A DNA stretch of 64,000 bases from Phenylobacterium sp. (GTDB lineage Bacteria > Pseudomonadota > Alphaproteobacteria > Caulobacterales > Caulobacteraceae). The position numbers were made by a program, and so were the translations under genes. The DNA lies in NCBI GenBank assembly GCA_020402745.1, contig JADBYZ010000002.1, positions 1-64,000 on the forward strand, given 5' to 3'. The number at the start of each line of letters is the position of its first letter. Within the stretch, counting starts at the first letter, position 1. The notes beneath the pieces were generated by a model, which saw only the letters and a list, made by a program, of their open reading frames with translations, did no database searches and was not told where the DNA came from. Below, piece by piece: positions 25,323-34,642 of this stretch.

Positions 25323-26636
25323 TCAGGGCCGCTTGGGCGCCACCCGCCAGATCGCCTTGCCGGCGTCATCCGCCACGAGGAGGGCCCCGGTCCGGTCCAC
25401 GGCCACGCCGACCGGACGTCCGCGTGTCTTTCCGTCGTCGGTCAGGAAACCATCGAGGAAGATCTCCGGCGGTCCCGAGGGCTTGCCGTTGACAAAGGGC
25501 ACGAAGACAACCCGGTAGCCGTTCAGGGGCTTGCGGTTCCAGGACCCATGCTGTCCGACGAAGGTGCCCCCCTTGTACTTTTCCGGGAAGTCTCCGGCCC
25601 GATAGAAGGCCAGTCCCAAAGAGGCCGTATGCGGGCCCAGGGCATAGTCCGGCTTCAGCGCCTTCGCTACCAGGTCCGGACGCTGGGGCTGGACCCGCGC
25701 GTCCACGATCTGGCCGAAATAGCTGTAGGGCCAGCCATAGAAGCCGCCGTCCACGACGCTGGTCATGTAGTCTGGGGGAAGATCCGGGCCCATTTCATCG
25801 CGCTCGTTGACCGCAGTCCAAAGGGCGCCGGTCACGGGCTCGAAGTCGAGGCCGACCGGGTTGCGCAGGCCGGTGGCGAAAAGGCGGCCAGTGCGCGCCA
25901 CCGGGTCGATCGCCCAGATGGCGGCGCGCCCGGCCTCTTCCTCCATGCCGAACTCCGCGATGTTCGAGTTGGACCCCACCGTGGCGTAGAGGGTCTTGCC
26001 GTCCGGGCTGGCGAGGACACTCTTGGTCCAGTGGTGGTTGCGGCCCGCAGGCAGGTCGAAGATCCTCTCGGGCGGACCGGAGGCCTTGGTGTCGCCAGCC
26101 TTGTAAGGCAGGCGCACGATGCCGTCGTCCTGGGCCACATAGAGGTTGTCGCCCACGAGCGTCATGCCGAAGGGGCGGCGGATGTTCTCGGCGAAGGGCT
26201 TCTGGACCTCGGCCAGTCCATCCCCGTCCGCATCCCGAAGCAGTGTGATCCGGTTTGGGCTCGTGCGCTGGATGGCGCCCGCCCGACCCATGAGGAAATT
26301 GGCGACGCGATCGCGAAAGTCCGGCTTGCCCTTCTTCTCGGAGGAAGACTCGGCGACCAGCACGTCGCCATTGGGCAGGACCAGAAGCCACCGGGGGTGG
26401 GCCAGTGCGCCGGCGTAGCGCGTGACCTCAAATCCCTCTGGCGCCCGGGGCTTTTCCGACGCCTGCCAGCCGATGGGCTGTGCGATGCCGATCTGGGGCA
26501 CGATGGACCGGGTCGGCGGCGGCAGGCGCGGATCAGGTCCGAAGCCGGCCAGCGGGTCTGGCGAGCCGCCGGCGGAACAGGCGGCGAGGAAGAGGGCGGC
26601 GCCAAGGGCGCATCGCCGGATGGTCCGGGTGATCAT
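25323..26636 (-). CDS. PQQ-dependent sugar (sorbosone-type) dehydrogenase, lipoprotein
   Basis: The product has 437 residues. The N-terminus has a lipobox LAACS (cysteine near residue 20), indicating anchoring to a membrane. The rest is a beta-propeller of the sorbosone/glucose dehydrogenase family, with VLPNGDVLVAESSS, AENIRRPFGMTLVGDNLYVA, GRNHHWTKSVL and GTFVGQHGSWNR. Such enzymes oxidise sugars in the periplasm with the cofactor PQQ, which may be taken up or made elsewhere. The ATG at 26636 is preferred over the open frame to 26774, which overlaps the divergent MAPEG gene. Confidence 0.88.
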   Translation of the reverse strand: MITRTIRRCALGAALFLAACSAGGSPDPLAGFGPDPRLPPPTRSIVPQIGIAQPIGWQASEKPRAPEGFEVTRYAGALAHPRWLLVLPNGDVLVAESSSEKKGKPDFRDRVANFLMGRAGAIQRTSPNRITLLRDADGDGLAEVQKPFAENIRRPFGMTLVGDNLYVAQDDGIVRLPYKAGDTKASGPPERIFDLPAGRNHHWTKSVLASPDGKTLYATVGSNSNIAEFGMEEEAGRAAIWAIDPVARTGRLFATGLRNPVGLDFEPVTGALWTAVNERDEMGPDLPPDYMTSVVDGGFYGWPYSYFGQIVDARVQPQRPDLVAKALKPDYALGPHTASLGLAFYRAGDFPEKYKGGTFVGQHGSWNRKPLNGYRVVFVPFVNGKPSGPPEIFLDGFLTDDGKTRGRPVGVAVDRTGALLVADDAGKAIWRVAPKRP

Positions 26637-26772
26637 GTCGATATCTCCTGCGGCGCCAGCATCGCCCGCCGGACGGGGATCGCCAAGGGGTCGTTGACCT
26701 TGGGGGGGAAGCGGCACAGCCTCCGTCTCAGCGACCGGTCGATCCTGCGGCCGGCGCCCATGGGAGGGAAAC

Positions 26773-27168
26773 ATGCCGATTGAACTCAGGCTTCTCGTCT
26801 ATTCGACCATCCTGCTTCTGGTTCTTATCCTCATTCAGACGGTTGCGGGCGTCCGCGCCAAGGGCCTTCAGGTCATGGCGGATTCCCGCGACGGTCTCAG
26901 CCCGCCGGAAGGCTTTCACGCCCGCGCCCTGCGGGTGGTCGACAACCATCGCGAAGGGCTGATCCTGTTTGCGCCGCTCATTCTCGTGGCGGCGTCGACC
27001 GGCGCCCTGGGGGCCACGACGGCCCTGGGCGCCCAGCTCTTCTTCTATTCGAGGCTCGCCCACGCGGTGGTCTACCTGTTGGGGCTTCCGAAGATCCGCC
27101 CCCTGTTCTGGGCGGTGGGGCTGGTCGGGATTCTCATGGTCCTCGCCGCCGTTCTCGGGCTGGCCTGA
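26773..27168 (+). CDS. MAPEG family membrane protein
   Basis: The 131-residue integral membrane protein has four predicted hydrophobic segments. The segments FHARALRVVDNHREGLILFA and FFYSRLAHAVVYLLG correspond to the glutathione/eicosanoid-metabolism (MAPEG) signature around the cytosolic helix ends. The bacterial function is mostly unknown; some members conjugate glutathione. The ATG follows GGGAGGGAA. It is divergent from the PQQ-type dehydrogenase. Confidence 0.88.
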   Translation: MPIELRLLVYSTILLLVLILIQTVAGVRAKGLQVMADSRDGLSPPEGFHARALRVVDNHREGLILFAPLILVAASTGALGATTALGAQLFFYSRLAHAVVYLLGLPKIRPLFWAVGLVGILMVLAAVLGLA

Positions 27169-27197
27169 CAAGAGGCCCAACGGCGCCCGATGCGGGA

Positions 27198-27224
27198 GCG
27201 GACCGGCGATCACCGCCGGTCCGC
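27198..27224. terminator. bidirectional hairpin between the MAPEG and HU genes
   Basis: A perfect 11-bp stem (GCGGACCGGCG against CGCCGGTCCGC) with a 5-nt loop sits between the convergent stops of the MAPEG and HU genes. It lacks a clear T tract on either strand, so it may act as a weak terminator or transcript-end stabiliser. Confidence 0.6.
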
Positions 27225-27235
27225 AATGCATTTCC

Positions 27236-27511
27236 TCAGCCCAGGGCGTCCTTGAGGGCCTTGGCGGGTTTAAACTTGAGGGCCTTCGAGGCGGCGATCT
27301 GGATGGTCGCGCCGGTCGAGGGGTTGCGGCCCGTGCGGGCCGGCTTGGACTGGACGGCGAACTTGCCGAAGCCGGGCACCGAGACTTCGTCGCCCTTGGC
27401 GGCGGCGTCGCGGATGGCGGCGAAGGTAGCCTCGATGGCGGCCTTGGCCTGAGCCTTGGTGAGTTTGGAGTCCGCCGCAGCCACGGCGTCAACGAGATCG
27501 GAAATGTTCAT
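27236..27511 (-). CDS. HU family DNA-binding protein
   Basis: The 91-residue histone-like protein bends and packages DNA. The dimerisation helices are followed by the beta-arm segment GFGKFAV and the DNA-intercalating tip RTGRNPSTG, ending in FKPAKALKDAL. The ATG at 27511 is chosen because the family begins with MNISDLV-like residues; an upstream frame to 27619 does not match. It stands alone, with a hairpin after the stop. Confidence 0.96.
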   Translation of the reverse strand: MNISDLVDAVAAADSKLTKAQAKAAIEATFAAIRDAAAKGDEVSVPGFGKFAVQSKPARTGRNPSTGATIQIAASKALKFKPAKALKDALG

Positions 27512-27632
27512 GGAAGACCTTCTCAGCAGGGAATCGGTAGGCGAGACCCTGCCAAGCCCGCCGCCCGATGTCACCTGCGTGTCACGCCTCCGCACGACAA
27601 AACGTCCATATTCACGCACTTCGACGCCATTT

Positions 27633-28424
27633 TCACGCTCTGCGGACGTGAGGCCGTGTGCTGGCCCCGCTGAACGCGGGCGCCCCAGGCATTCCGTCGA
27701 CGTCGAAGCGCACCCCGGCCCTCAGCAGTCCCGACGGCGAGAGCCCGAACATCGCCCTGAACGCCGTGCTGAAGTGGGCGGAGGAAGCAAAGCCGGCCGC
27801 GTGGGCGGCCTCGGTCAGTGTCGCGGACCGGGCCAGCACGCGCCCGGCGACCGCCATGCGCCGCCAGAGCCTGTACCGGCGGAAGGGGATGCCGACGGCC
27901 TTGCGGATCAATTCCCGGGTCCTGGAGACCGACAGACCCGCCTCCCGGGCGGCTCCGTCGAAGGTTACGAAGGCGTCTGGATCGTCCTCCAGCGCCCGCA
28001 GGACGGTGACGATCCGGGGATCCGGGGCGGCGCGTACAGGAAGGTCGAGGCCCTCCCAGAGGGCCGGGATGAGGGCTTCGGTCGGGCCCTCCTTCCAGTC
28101 CAGGCCGGTCGGAAGGCGAAGGTCGCGCCGGCCGAGGGCAAGCTCATCGTCGCCAATGGCGTCGAGATACAGGAAGGCCATGGGGCCGCGCGCCCTGATC
28201 TGATGCAGGACGCTGGGGGGAATGACGGCGACGGGCGCGGTGCAGGACGACGCCGCCCAGTCGCCGTCGGGAAAGACCTCAAGGTCGAAGGGCTCCTGGA
28301 GGGCGAAGGCGATCACAGCGACGGCGGCGCGATGGGGGGCGAGGTCGAGGCCGGGGCCCACATAAGCGGCGCGGGCGCCCCTCAGCCAGATGCAGGCCGG
28401 CGACTTTTGAAATCCTGACGTCAT
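27633..28424 (-). CDS. AraC family transcriptional regulator
   Basis: The product has 263 residues. The C-terminal pair of helix-turn-helix motifs is clear: FVTFDGAAREAGLSVSRTRE (about 158-177) and then TEAAHAAGFASSAHFSTAFR (about 205-224) with the typical FGLSPSGL end. The N-terminal half is a likely effector-binding cupin-type domain. I use the ATG at 28424; the ATG at 28454 would overlap the divergent DUF4345 gene. The 21-bp spacer between the two starts suggests that it controls the DUF4345 gene. Confidence 0.9.
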   Translation of the reverse strand: MTSGFQKSPACIWLRGARAAYVGPGLDLAPHRAAVAVIAFALQEPFDLEVFPDGDWAASSCTAPVAVIPPSVLHQIRARGPMAFLYLDAIGDDELALGRRDLRLPTGLDWKEGPTEALIPALWEGLDLPVRAAPDPRIVTVLRALEDDPDAFVTFDGAAREAGLSVSRTRELIRKAVGIPFRRYRLWRRMAVAGRVLARSATLTEAAHAAGFASSAHFSTAFRAMFGLSPSGLLRAGVRFDVDGMPGAPAFSGASTRPHVRRA

Positions 28425-28445
28425 TGCGCGATGTAATCTCCGGAC

Positions 28446-28835
28446 ATGACACACACCTCCTTAAACGATCTTCCTATTCTCCTGGCCATCCTCGGCTTCG
28501 GCGTCATGGGAATTGGCGCCCTGGTGAGCCCCCACCGGGTGTCCCGCCAATTCGACATTCCCACCCTGACCGCTGCAGGGCGGAACGAGGTCCGGGCCGT
28601 CTACGGAGGATTTGGCCTGGCCATGGCCGCCGGCCTCGCCGCCGCTCTGGCCGTTCCGGGCCTCCGGGCGGGGGTGTGCCTTGCCGTGGCTGCGGCCCTT
28701 GCCGGGATGGCCGGCGGACGTCTGGTGTCCGCCGGGATCGACCGCGCCCTCGGCCGCCTGCCGGCCCTCTACCTGGTGCTGGAGACGGTGATGGCGGCGG
28801 CCCTCGCCTACGCCGCACTGGGTCGCCAGGCCTGA
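28446..28835 (+). CDS. DUF4345-like small membrane protein
   Basis: The product has 129 residues and four hydrophobic helices. The motif NEVRAVYGGFGLAMA (about 47-61) is the conserved centre of the DUF4345 family, in which a charged pair sits between helices 1 and 2. Its function is unknown. It is divergent from the AraC regulator and its 3' end overlaps the opposing gene at 28808-29182 by 28 bp. Confidence 0.82.
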   Translation: MTHTSLNDLPILLAILGFGVMGIGALVSPHRVSRQFDIPTLTAAGRNEVRAVYGGFGLAMAAGLAAALAVPGLRAGVCLAVAAALAGMAGGRLVSAGIDRALGRLPALYLVLETVMAAALAYAALGRQA

Positions 28836-29182
28836 AGGAGGATCCAGGCGAGCGGGACCATGGCGATGGCGTCGACGATGGCGATGGTCCGAAGGGCGCC
28901 GCGCGGGGCGCCGGCGGTGACGAAGAGCCACAGGAAGCCGGCGACGCTGATCGTCACCACCAGGCTCAGAGGGCGGCGGGCGTCAGGGTCGAAGGCTCCC
29001 CAGGCGCAGCCTACGGCGACCGCGAGGAAGAGAACCGCCCTGTGGGAGAGCATCAGTCCGATCTCGCCGGCGGGTGCGACGCCGTAGAGCCGTCCCATGA
29101 GACCCGGGAACACGGCGACGAGGGCGGGCGGGACATGGATGGCCGCGAGGAACAGCCAGGCCAGACGGGTGATCACTTCCAT
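28808..29182 (-). CDS. small integral membrane protein, function unknown
   Basis: The product has 124 residues with four hydrophobic segments and few charged residues. The layout resembles that of its convergent neighbour DUF4345, and the histidine in AIHVPPALVAV and the GLMGRLYGV segment are the only conspicuous features. I do not recognise a family. AGGAG lies 8 bp before the ATG, which sets the start; the long open frame upstream to 29557 is not used. The convergent 3' overlap with DUF4345 is 28 bp. Confidence 0.65.
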   Translation of the reverse strand: MEVITRLAWLFLAAIHVPPALVAVFPGLMGRLYGVAPAGEIGLMLSHRAVLFLAVAVGCAWGAFDPDARRPLSLVVTISVAGFLWLFVTAGAPRGALRTIAIVDAIAMVPLAWILLQAWRPSAA

Positions 29183-29350
29183 GGGGGTCTCCTTGACGGG
29201 AGCCTGCCGCTCGCCGCACGTCTTGTCTTCCATGAACCGCCGGTCCTGCGGACCCTTCGCCAGCGTGCTGCAGCGGTCGGCCGAAGGCCGTTCGGGTTCA
29301 GGATGCGCGTCATGAACCTGTCTCCCCGGCAAGGCGGAAAGGAGCCCCGC

Positions 29351-29842
29351 ATGATCGAGATCATCGCCCTCGAGGACCGGCATCGGCCGGAGTGGCTGCC
29401 GCTGTGGCGGGGCTACCAGCAGTTCTACGAGGTCGAAATCGATGCAGAGACGACGGACCTGACCTGGCGGCGACTCCTGGACCCGTCGGAGCCGATGTTC
29501 GTCCTCGGCGCCTTCATGGAGGGACGCCTCGTCGGGATCGTGCACTTCGTGTTTCACCGGTCGACCTGGACGAAGGGCGACTACTGCTACCTGCAGGACC
29601 TGTTCACGGCGTCCGAGGCTCGCGGTTCCGGCGTCGGCAGGGCCCTGATCGCCGCGGTCTGTGATCGGGCGACCGCGCAGGGCGCGAGCCGCGTCTACTG
29701 GCTGACCCGGGAGGACAACGCCACCGCCATCGCCCTCTACGAGAAGGTGGCCCTTCGGACGGGCTTCATCCAGTTCCGGATCGGGCTCCCGGCGGTGCAG
29801 GGCGGTGGGGCGGGGTCAGCTCCGACCCGGCCGCTGTCCTAG
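29351..29842 (+). CDS. GNAT family N-acetyltransferase
   Basis: The product has 163 residues. The acetyl-CoA loop reads LFTASEARGSGVGRALIAAV (about 89-108), preceded by the strand RLVGIVHFVFH and followed by TREDNATAIALYEKVA, the usual end of a GNAT fold. The ATG at 29351 follows GGAAAGGAG. The target is unknown. Its last 27 bp overlap the opposing TfoX-like gene. Confidence 0.92.
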   Translation: MIEIIALEDRHRPEWLPLWRGYQQFYEVEIDAETTDLTWRRLLDPSEPMFVLGAFMEGRLVGIVHFVFHRSTWTKGDYCYLQDLFTASEARGSGVGRALIAAVCDRATAQGASRVYWLTREDNATAIALYEKVALRTGFIQFRIGLPAVQGGGAGSAPTRPLS

Positions 29843-30088
29843 AGCCTCGTCGCGCAGGGCGCGCCTGACCTCCGGGGCAAGCTGGCGCCAGTCGATGCCG
29901 AGTAGGGCCGCCTGCATGGCATAGAGAAGGTTGAGGCTGACCCTGGGATCGGCGGCCATCCGGACCCGGGCGAAGGCCTCTACCGGACCGAGCGCCCTCA
30001 GATCAGACTCCCGAAAAATGCCGACGCTAGCCAGGAGGCGGGCCGACGCGGTCCCAAGTCCGCGAAGCTCGGAGACGGGCCTATCCAT
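29816..30088 (-). CDS. TfoX C-terminal domain protein
   Basis: The product has 90 residues with the TfoX C-terminal fold: SELRGLGTASARLLASVGI at the start resembles a helix-hairpin-helix, and the segment LNLLYAMQAALLGIDW is characteristic of the family end. It lacks the N-terminal TfoX domain. TfoX proteins of competent bacteria regulate DNA uptake; the role of the lone C-terminal module is unknown. Its start overlaps the end of the WYL regulator by 8 bp, so translation is coupled. Confidence 0.87.
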   Translation of the reverse strand: MDRPVSELRGLGTASARLLASVGIFRESDLRALGPVEAFARVRMAADPRVSLNLLYAMQAALLGIDWRQLAPEVRRALRDEALGQRPGRS

Positions 30089-30743
30089 CCGGATGTCTCG
30101 GGTGCGCGCGCACAGCCGCGACAAAATCCCCGATCGTCCGGCCGGACTCAGGTCTGAAGGGCGGCCCTTCATCGAAACTGTGTATTCGGTCGATCCGGAA
30201 CACCCGGAAGTCATCGCGGCTCTCGCACCAGGCCGTCAACGTCCAGACCCGACCCCAGTGCTCCAGGCCAAGGGGCCTGACGGTCCTGACGGAGACGGCT
30301 CCGATGCTGTCCTCGTAGGTGATATGGAGGCGCCTTGATCGAGACAGCGCCTCCCGCACGCCCTTGAGGAGGGTCTTCTGCAGGGGCGTCAGGGAAGGCG
30401 GGGCATGGAAGGGGGCCTGGCTGACCCCGAGCTTCGAAAGGACGTCCCGGGCCGCCCCGGAGAGGGCTTCGTCGCCGTGAGCCGCGGCTAGCGCCAGGCC
30501 CCAGCGCAGGGCCTCGTGCTCGACAGGCGTCAGGGCAAGGGGGGGCAGGAAGAAATCATCCCTGAGCAGGAAGCCAACGCCCCGCTCGCCGTCGATCGGC
30601 GCGCCGCCCGCCTGTAGGTCGGAAATGTCCCTGTAGATTGTCCGGACTGAGACCTCGAGGCGTTCCGCCAGCGAGGCCGCAGTCAGAAGGCGACCGCCTC
30701 TCAGCGCCTGTAAAATCGCAAAGAGGCGGTCGGCTCGCCGCAT
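30081..30743 (-). CDS. YafY-type HTH/WYL domain transcriptional regulator
   Basis: The product has 220 residues. The N-terminal DeoR-like winged helix reads RLFAILQALRGG, then LAERLEVSVRTIYRDISDLQ, and the C-terminal WYL domain (about 140-205) includes RPLGLEHWGRVWTLTAWCE and FRVFRIDRI, where the family binds ligands or nucleic acids. The stop of the upstream gene and this start are adjacent, giving an operon of three with the ABM-like and TfoX-like genes. A palindrome upstream of the operon may be its operator. Confidence 0.92.
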   Translation of the reverse strand: MRRADRLFAILQALRGGRLLTAASLAERLEVSVRTIYRDISDLQAGGAPIDGERGVGFLLRDDFFLPPLALTPVEHEALRWGLALAAAHGDEALSGAARDVLSKLGVSQAPFHAPPSLTPLQKTLLKGVREALSRSRRLHITYEDSIGAVSVRTVRPLGLEHWGRVWTLTAWCESRDDFRVFRIDRIHSFDEGPPFRPESGRTIGDFVAAVRAHPRHPDG

Positions 30744-31040
30744 CTAGCGTGAGGTCACAATGCGGGCGTGACGCATGGTGAGAGAGCTGAAGTCGATCCC
30801 GGCCATGAACGCGGCGGCGGCCTCCGACTCCATGATCCGGTCGGCTGCGGATTTGGCGGACTCCATGTCATCCCACTCAACGCAGTCGATCCAGGCGCCC
30901 TCTTCAATCTCGGCCAGCCGACGGGCGCGAAAGCCGGGCTGCGCCGCCAGCCAGGGAGTGACGGCCTCGGCGGCCGAAACAAAGTCTTTGGTCTCTACGG
31001 ACGTACGGAATTCCGCGATTTCCAGAACAGGTGTCGTCAT
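30744..31040 (-). CDS. small dimeric alpha-beta barrel protein (ABM-like)
   Basis: The product has 98 residues. The pattern VLEIAEFRTS, then TPWLAAQPGFRARRLAEIEE, then WIDCVEWDDMESAKSAADRI matches the dimeric alpha-beta barrel of antibiotic-biosynthesis-monooxygenase-like proteins, of which many are simple binding proteins. No catalytic residue can be claimed. It is the first gene of the operon with the WYL regulator, and a paired inverted repeat lies 46-63 bp upstream of its start. Confidence 0.75.
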   Translation of the reverse strand: MTTPVLEIAEFRTSVETKDFVSAAEAVTPWLAAQPGFRARRLAEIEEGAWIDCVEWDDMESAKSAADRIMESEAAAAFMAGIDFSSLTMRHARIVTSR

Positions 31041-31085
31041 TCACGGGGCCTCCTTTGAACCCCGCCCCTGGGTACCCTAGGCCAA

Positions 31086-31103
31086 CTGACAGCGTTCTGT
31101 CAG
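31086..31103. promoter_or_regulatory. inverted repeat, candidate operator of the WYL operon
   Basis: CTGACAG and CTGTCAG form a perfect 7-bp inverted repeat with the 4-bp spacer CGTT. It lies 46-63 bp upstream of the first gene of the ABM-WYL-TfoX operon. Dyad sites of this size are typical for dimeric winged-helix regulators, so autoregulation by the encoded YafY-type protein is a reasonable guess. Confidence 0.5.
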
Positions 31104-31285
31104 GAGACTCTGCGGGGGGGCGTCCGTTGGGACCTTCGTGACGTTTCATGGAGACTGGCGGCGGCCGAGAAGACGTCCGTCGTCATCGCAGTCGGAATTG
31201 CCGGAGCGGCGGGAATACCCTAGTTCGACGGGACTTGAACCCAACCGCGGCATGAGCCGTTCCGGGCCTGCCGAGAGTTGACCCT

Positions 31286-32329
<1,044 letters not shown>

Positions 32330-32961
32330 GGCGTCGGTATCCCGGTCAAGCACCAGGGCGTCGACATTCTGCACCACCGCCCCATCCACCCCCACGGAGG
32401 CCAGGGTGATCCGGGCGGCGCGGGCCTCACCGGCGGCGGTCGCCACCTTCAGGCCGTAGGTCAGGGCGTCGGGATCAAGGCCCACCCGGCGGGCGTCAGC
32501 CGCGGTCAAGGAGACAACGGTAGCCCCGGTGTCCACCAGCATGCGGACGGACTGACCATTGACCTCGGCCTGAGCCCAGTAATGCCCGTCCTTGCCCATC
32601 GCGACGGCGGCGGGGCTCGGGGAAGGGGCCCCGGTCGGCGGAAGGATAGCTGACGAGGCGCGCACCCCGGGCGCCAGGGTCAGGATGGCCTGGCCCGCGG
32701 CCACGGCCGCGATAGCGGAGGCCAGGGCGATCATCGCCTTCCTGTGCATGGCCTCTGCGTCTCCGGAACCCATTCCAACGCGCCAAGGCTAGTCGAGGAT
32801 GGTTAGCCGGTTATGAACATCCCCGGGCGGTCGGTCCGCCTCAGAGTTGGTCAACGCGGATCTCGCCGCTTCCGGCCGTCTGGGCGGCCAGCGCCGAGAT
32901 GAGATGGCGCCTGTTCATGCCTGTCAGGGTCCGGGTCTGTCAGGAGCGTGAGGCGATGTCC

Positions 32962-33150
32962 TCACGAGAACATGGCCCGCTTCTCCGGGCGGATCAGGTT
33001 CACCCGCGACGGCAGCTCCGCCATGATGGCGTCTCGCGCCTCAGGCGTCATCTTCGACCAGCCTGCGACCTCGTTCAGGCGTCGGTAGCAGCCCATGCAA
33101 AGGCCGCTCTCGCCATCGACGACGCAGATCTTGATGCAGGGCGTGCGCAT
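32962..33150 (-). CDS. DUF1289 domain protein
   Basis: The product has 62 residues with the typical start PCIKICVVDGESGLCMGC, four cysteines of which at least three would bind a metal, then YRRLNEVAGWSKM and a short helical end. This is the DUF1289 family, small proteins of unknown function often found near tRNA-modification or Fe-S genes. dusA lies close by, separated by the protease gene. Confidence 0.92.
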   Translation of the reverse strand: MRTPCIKICVVDGESGLCMGCYRRLNEVAGWSKMTPEARDAIMAELPSRVNLIRPEKRAMFS

Positions 33151-33388
33151 GGGCGAGGGCCTGTCCGGCGACGACGGGGCTTCCGTCGCGTGAAGAAAAC
33201 GATGAACGCATACTGAGCCCGTCCGCCCGGCTGCGACAAGCCTCCGGCGCAGGGGCTGGTCCCGGAGCCGGTCCGCGCGGCGGCTTTCCCGACGTCATGG
33301 AGACGCGCCGCTTTTCAATCCGGGGTCCTTCACCTATGTGGAGCGGTGGAACGGCGCGTATGTCCGCGCCGGACGCCGGAGCTTTCTG

Positions 33389-34591
33389 ATGAACCTGGAT
33401 TTCTCCCCCGAGGACAACGCCTTCCGCCAGGAAGTCCGCACCTTCATCGCCGAGAACTACCCCCAGGCGCTGCGCGAGAAACAGGAACGCGGCGAGACCC
33501 TGGGCAAGGAAGACCAGCTTTCCTGGCACCGGATCCTGGCCAAGAAGGGCTGGGCGGTTCCCTCCTGGCCGGTGGAGCTGGGCGGTACGGGCTGGACGCC
33601 CACCCAGAAGTACATCTGGTCCGAGGAGCAGGCCCGGGCCGATACGATCGGCGTCCTGCCTTTTGGCGTCTCCATGCTGGCGCCGGTGCTCTACAACTTC
33701 GGCACCGAGGAGCAGAAGCAGCGCTTCCTCCCCGGCATTCGCGACGGCCTCGTCTGGTGGTGCCAGGGCTATTCCGAGCCGGGCTCGGGTTCTGACCTCG
33801 CCAGCCTCAAGACCCGCGCCGAGCGCGTCACCGGCGACGACGGCGAGGAGTACTACATCGTCAACGGCCAGAAGACCTGGACGACCCTGGGCCAGCACGC
33901 CGACTGGGGCTTCTTCCTCGTCCGGACCGACCCGGACGCCAAGCCGCAGTCGGGCATCTCCTTCCTGCTCATCGATATGAAAAGCCCGGGCATCTCGGTC
34001 CGCCGGATCACCACCCTGGAGGGCGGCCACGAGGTCAACGACGTCTTCCTCGACAATGTGAAGGTGCCGGTCGAGAACCGCGTTTTTCACGAGAACCAGG
34101 GCTGGACCTGCGCCAAGGCCCTGCTGGCCCACGAGCGGTCCGGCATCGCCGGGGTGGCGCGCTCCAAGCGCGGCCTCGAGCGCCTGCGCCAGATGGCCTC
34201 CACCGAGCTGTCCGACGCCGGCGGCGCCCTGATCCAGGACGCCTTCTTCCGCCGCAAGGTGGCCGAGCTGGAGATTGACCTGACGGCCCTGGAATTCACC
34301 GAACTGCGCACCCTGGCGGGCGAGTCCAGCGGCAAGGGCCCGGGCCCGGAAAGCTCGATCCTCAAGATCAAGGGCACCGAGATCCAGCAGCGCCTGCAGG
34401 AGTTGGCCCTGGAGGCCGCTGGTCATTACGGCGCACCCTTCCTCGGCGAGGCGGGCCACAATTCCGGCATCGGGCCCCAGCATTCGCTGGACCTGGCCGG
34501 CGACTACTTCAATGGTCGCAAGACCTCGATCTACGGCGGCTCCAACGAGATCCAGCGCAACATCATCTCCAAGATGGTGCTGGGCCTCTAA
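33389..34591 (+). CDS. acyl-CoA dehydrogenase family protein, large-subunit type
   Basis: The product has 400 residues. This flavoprotein oxidises acyl-CoA thioesters at the alpha-beta position. The segment WWCQGYSEPGSGSDLASLKT (about 114-133) binds FAD, and KTSIYGGSNEIQRNIISKMV near the end is the C-terminal signature. It resembles the larger partner of two-gene acyl-CoA dehydrogenases such as the PimC/PimD or FadE28/FadE29 pairs, in which the catalytic base may sit in only one subunit. The ATG at 33389 is chosen from the family start. The second subunit gene follows after 51 bp. Confidence 0.92.
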   Translation: MNLDFSPEDNAFRQEVRTFIAENYPQALREKQERGETLGKEDQLSWHRILAKKGWAVPSWPVELGGTGWTPTQKYIWSEEQARADTIGVLPFGVSMLAPVLYNFGTEEQKQRFLPGIRDGLVWWCQGYSEPGSGSDLASLKTRAERVTGDDGEEYYIVNGQKTWTTLGQHADWGFFLVRTDPDAKPQSGISFLLIDMKSPGISVRRITTLEGGHEVNDVFLDNVKVPVENRVFHENQGWTCAKALLAHERSGIAGVARSKRGLERLRQMASTELSDAGGALIQDAFFRRKVAELEIDLTALEFTELRTLAGESSGKGPGPESSILKIKGTEIQQRLQELALEAAGHYGAPFLGEAGHNSGIGPQHSLDLAGDYFNGRKTSIYGGSNEIQRNIISKMVLGL

Positions 34592-34642
34592 GGCCTCCCA
34601 GGGGACATTCAGGAGGGGCCAAAGGCCTCGGGCGGGACGAAC

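Noticed and set aside
32841-32918. 25-codon minus-strand frame that starts like a secretion signal (MNRRHLISALAA)
   Set aside because: Too short and without a partner sequence; it could be a remnant of an exported protein gene but nothing downstream supports it.
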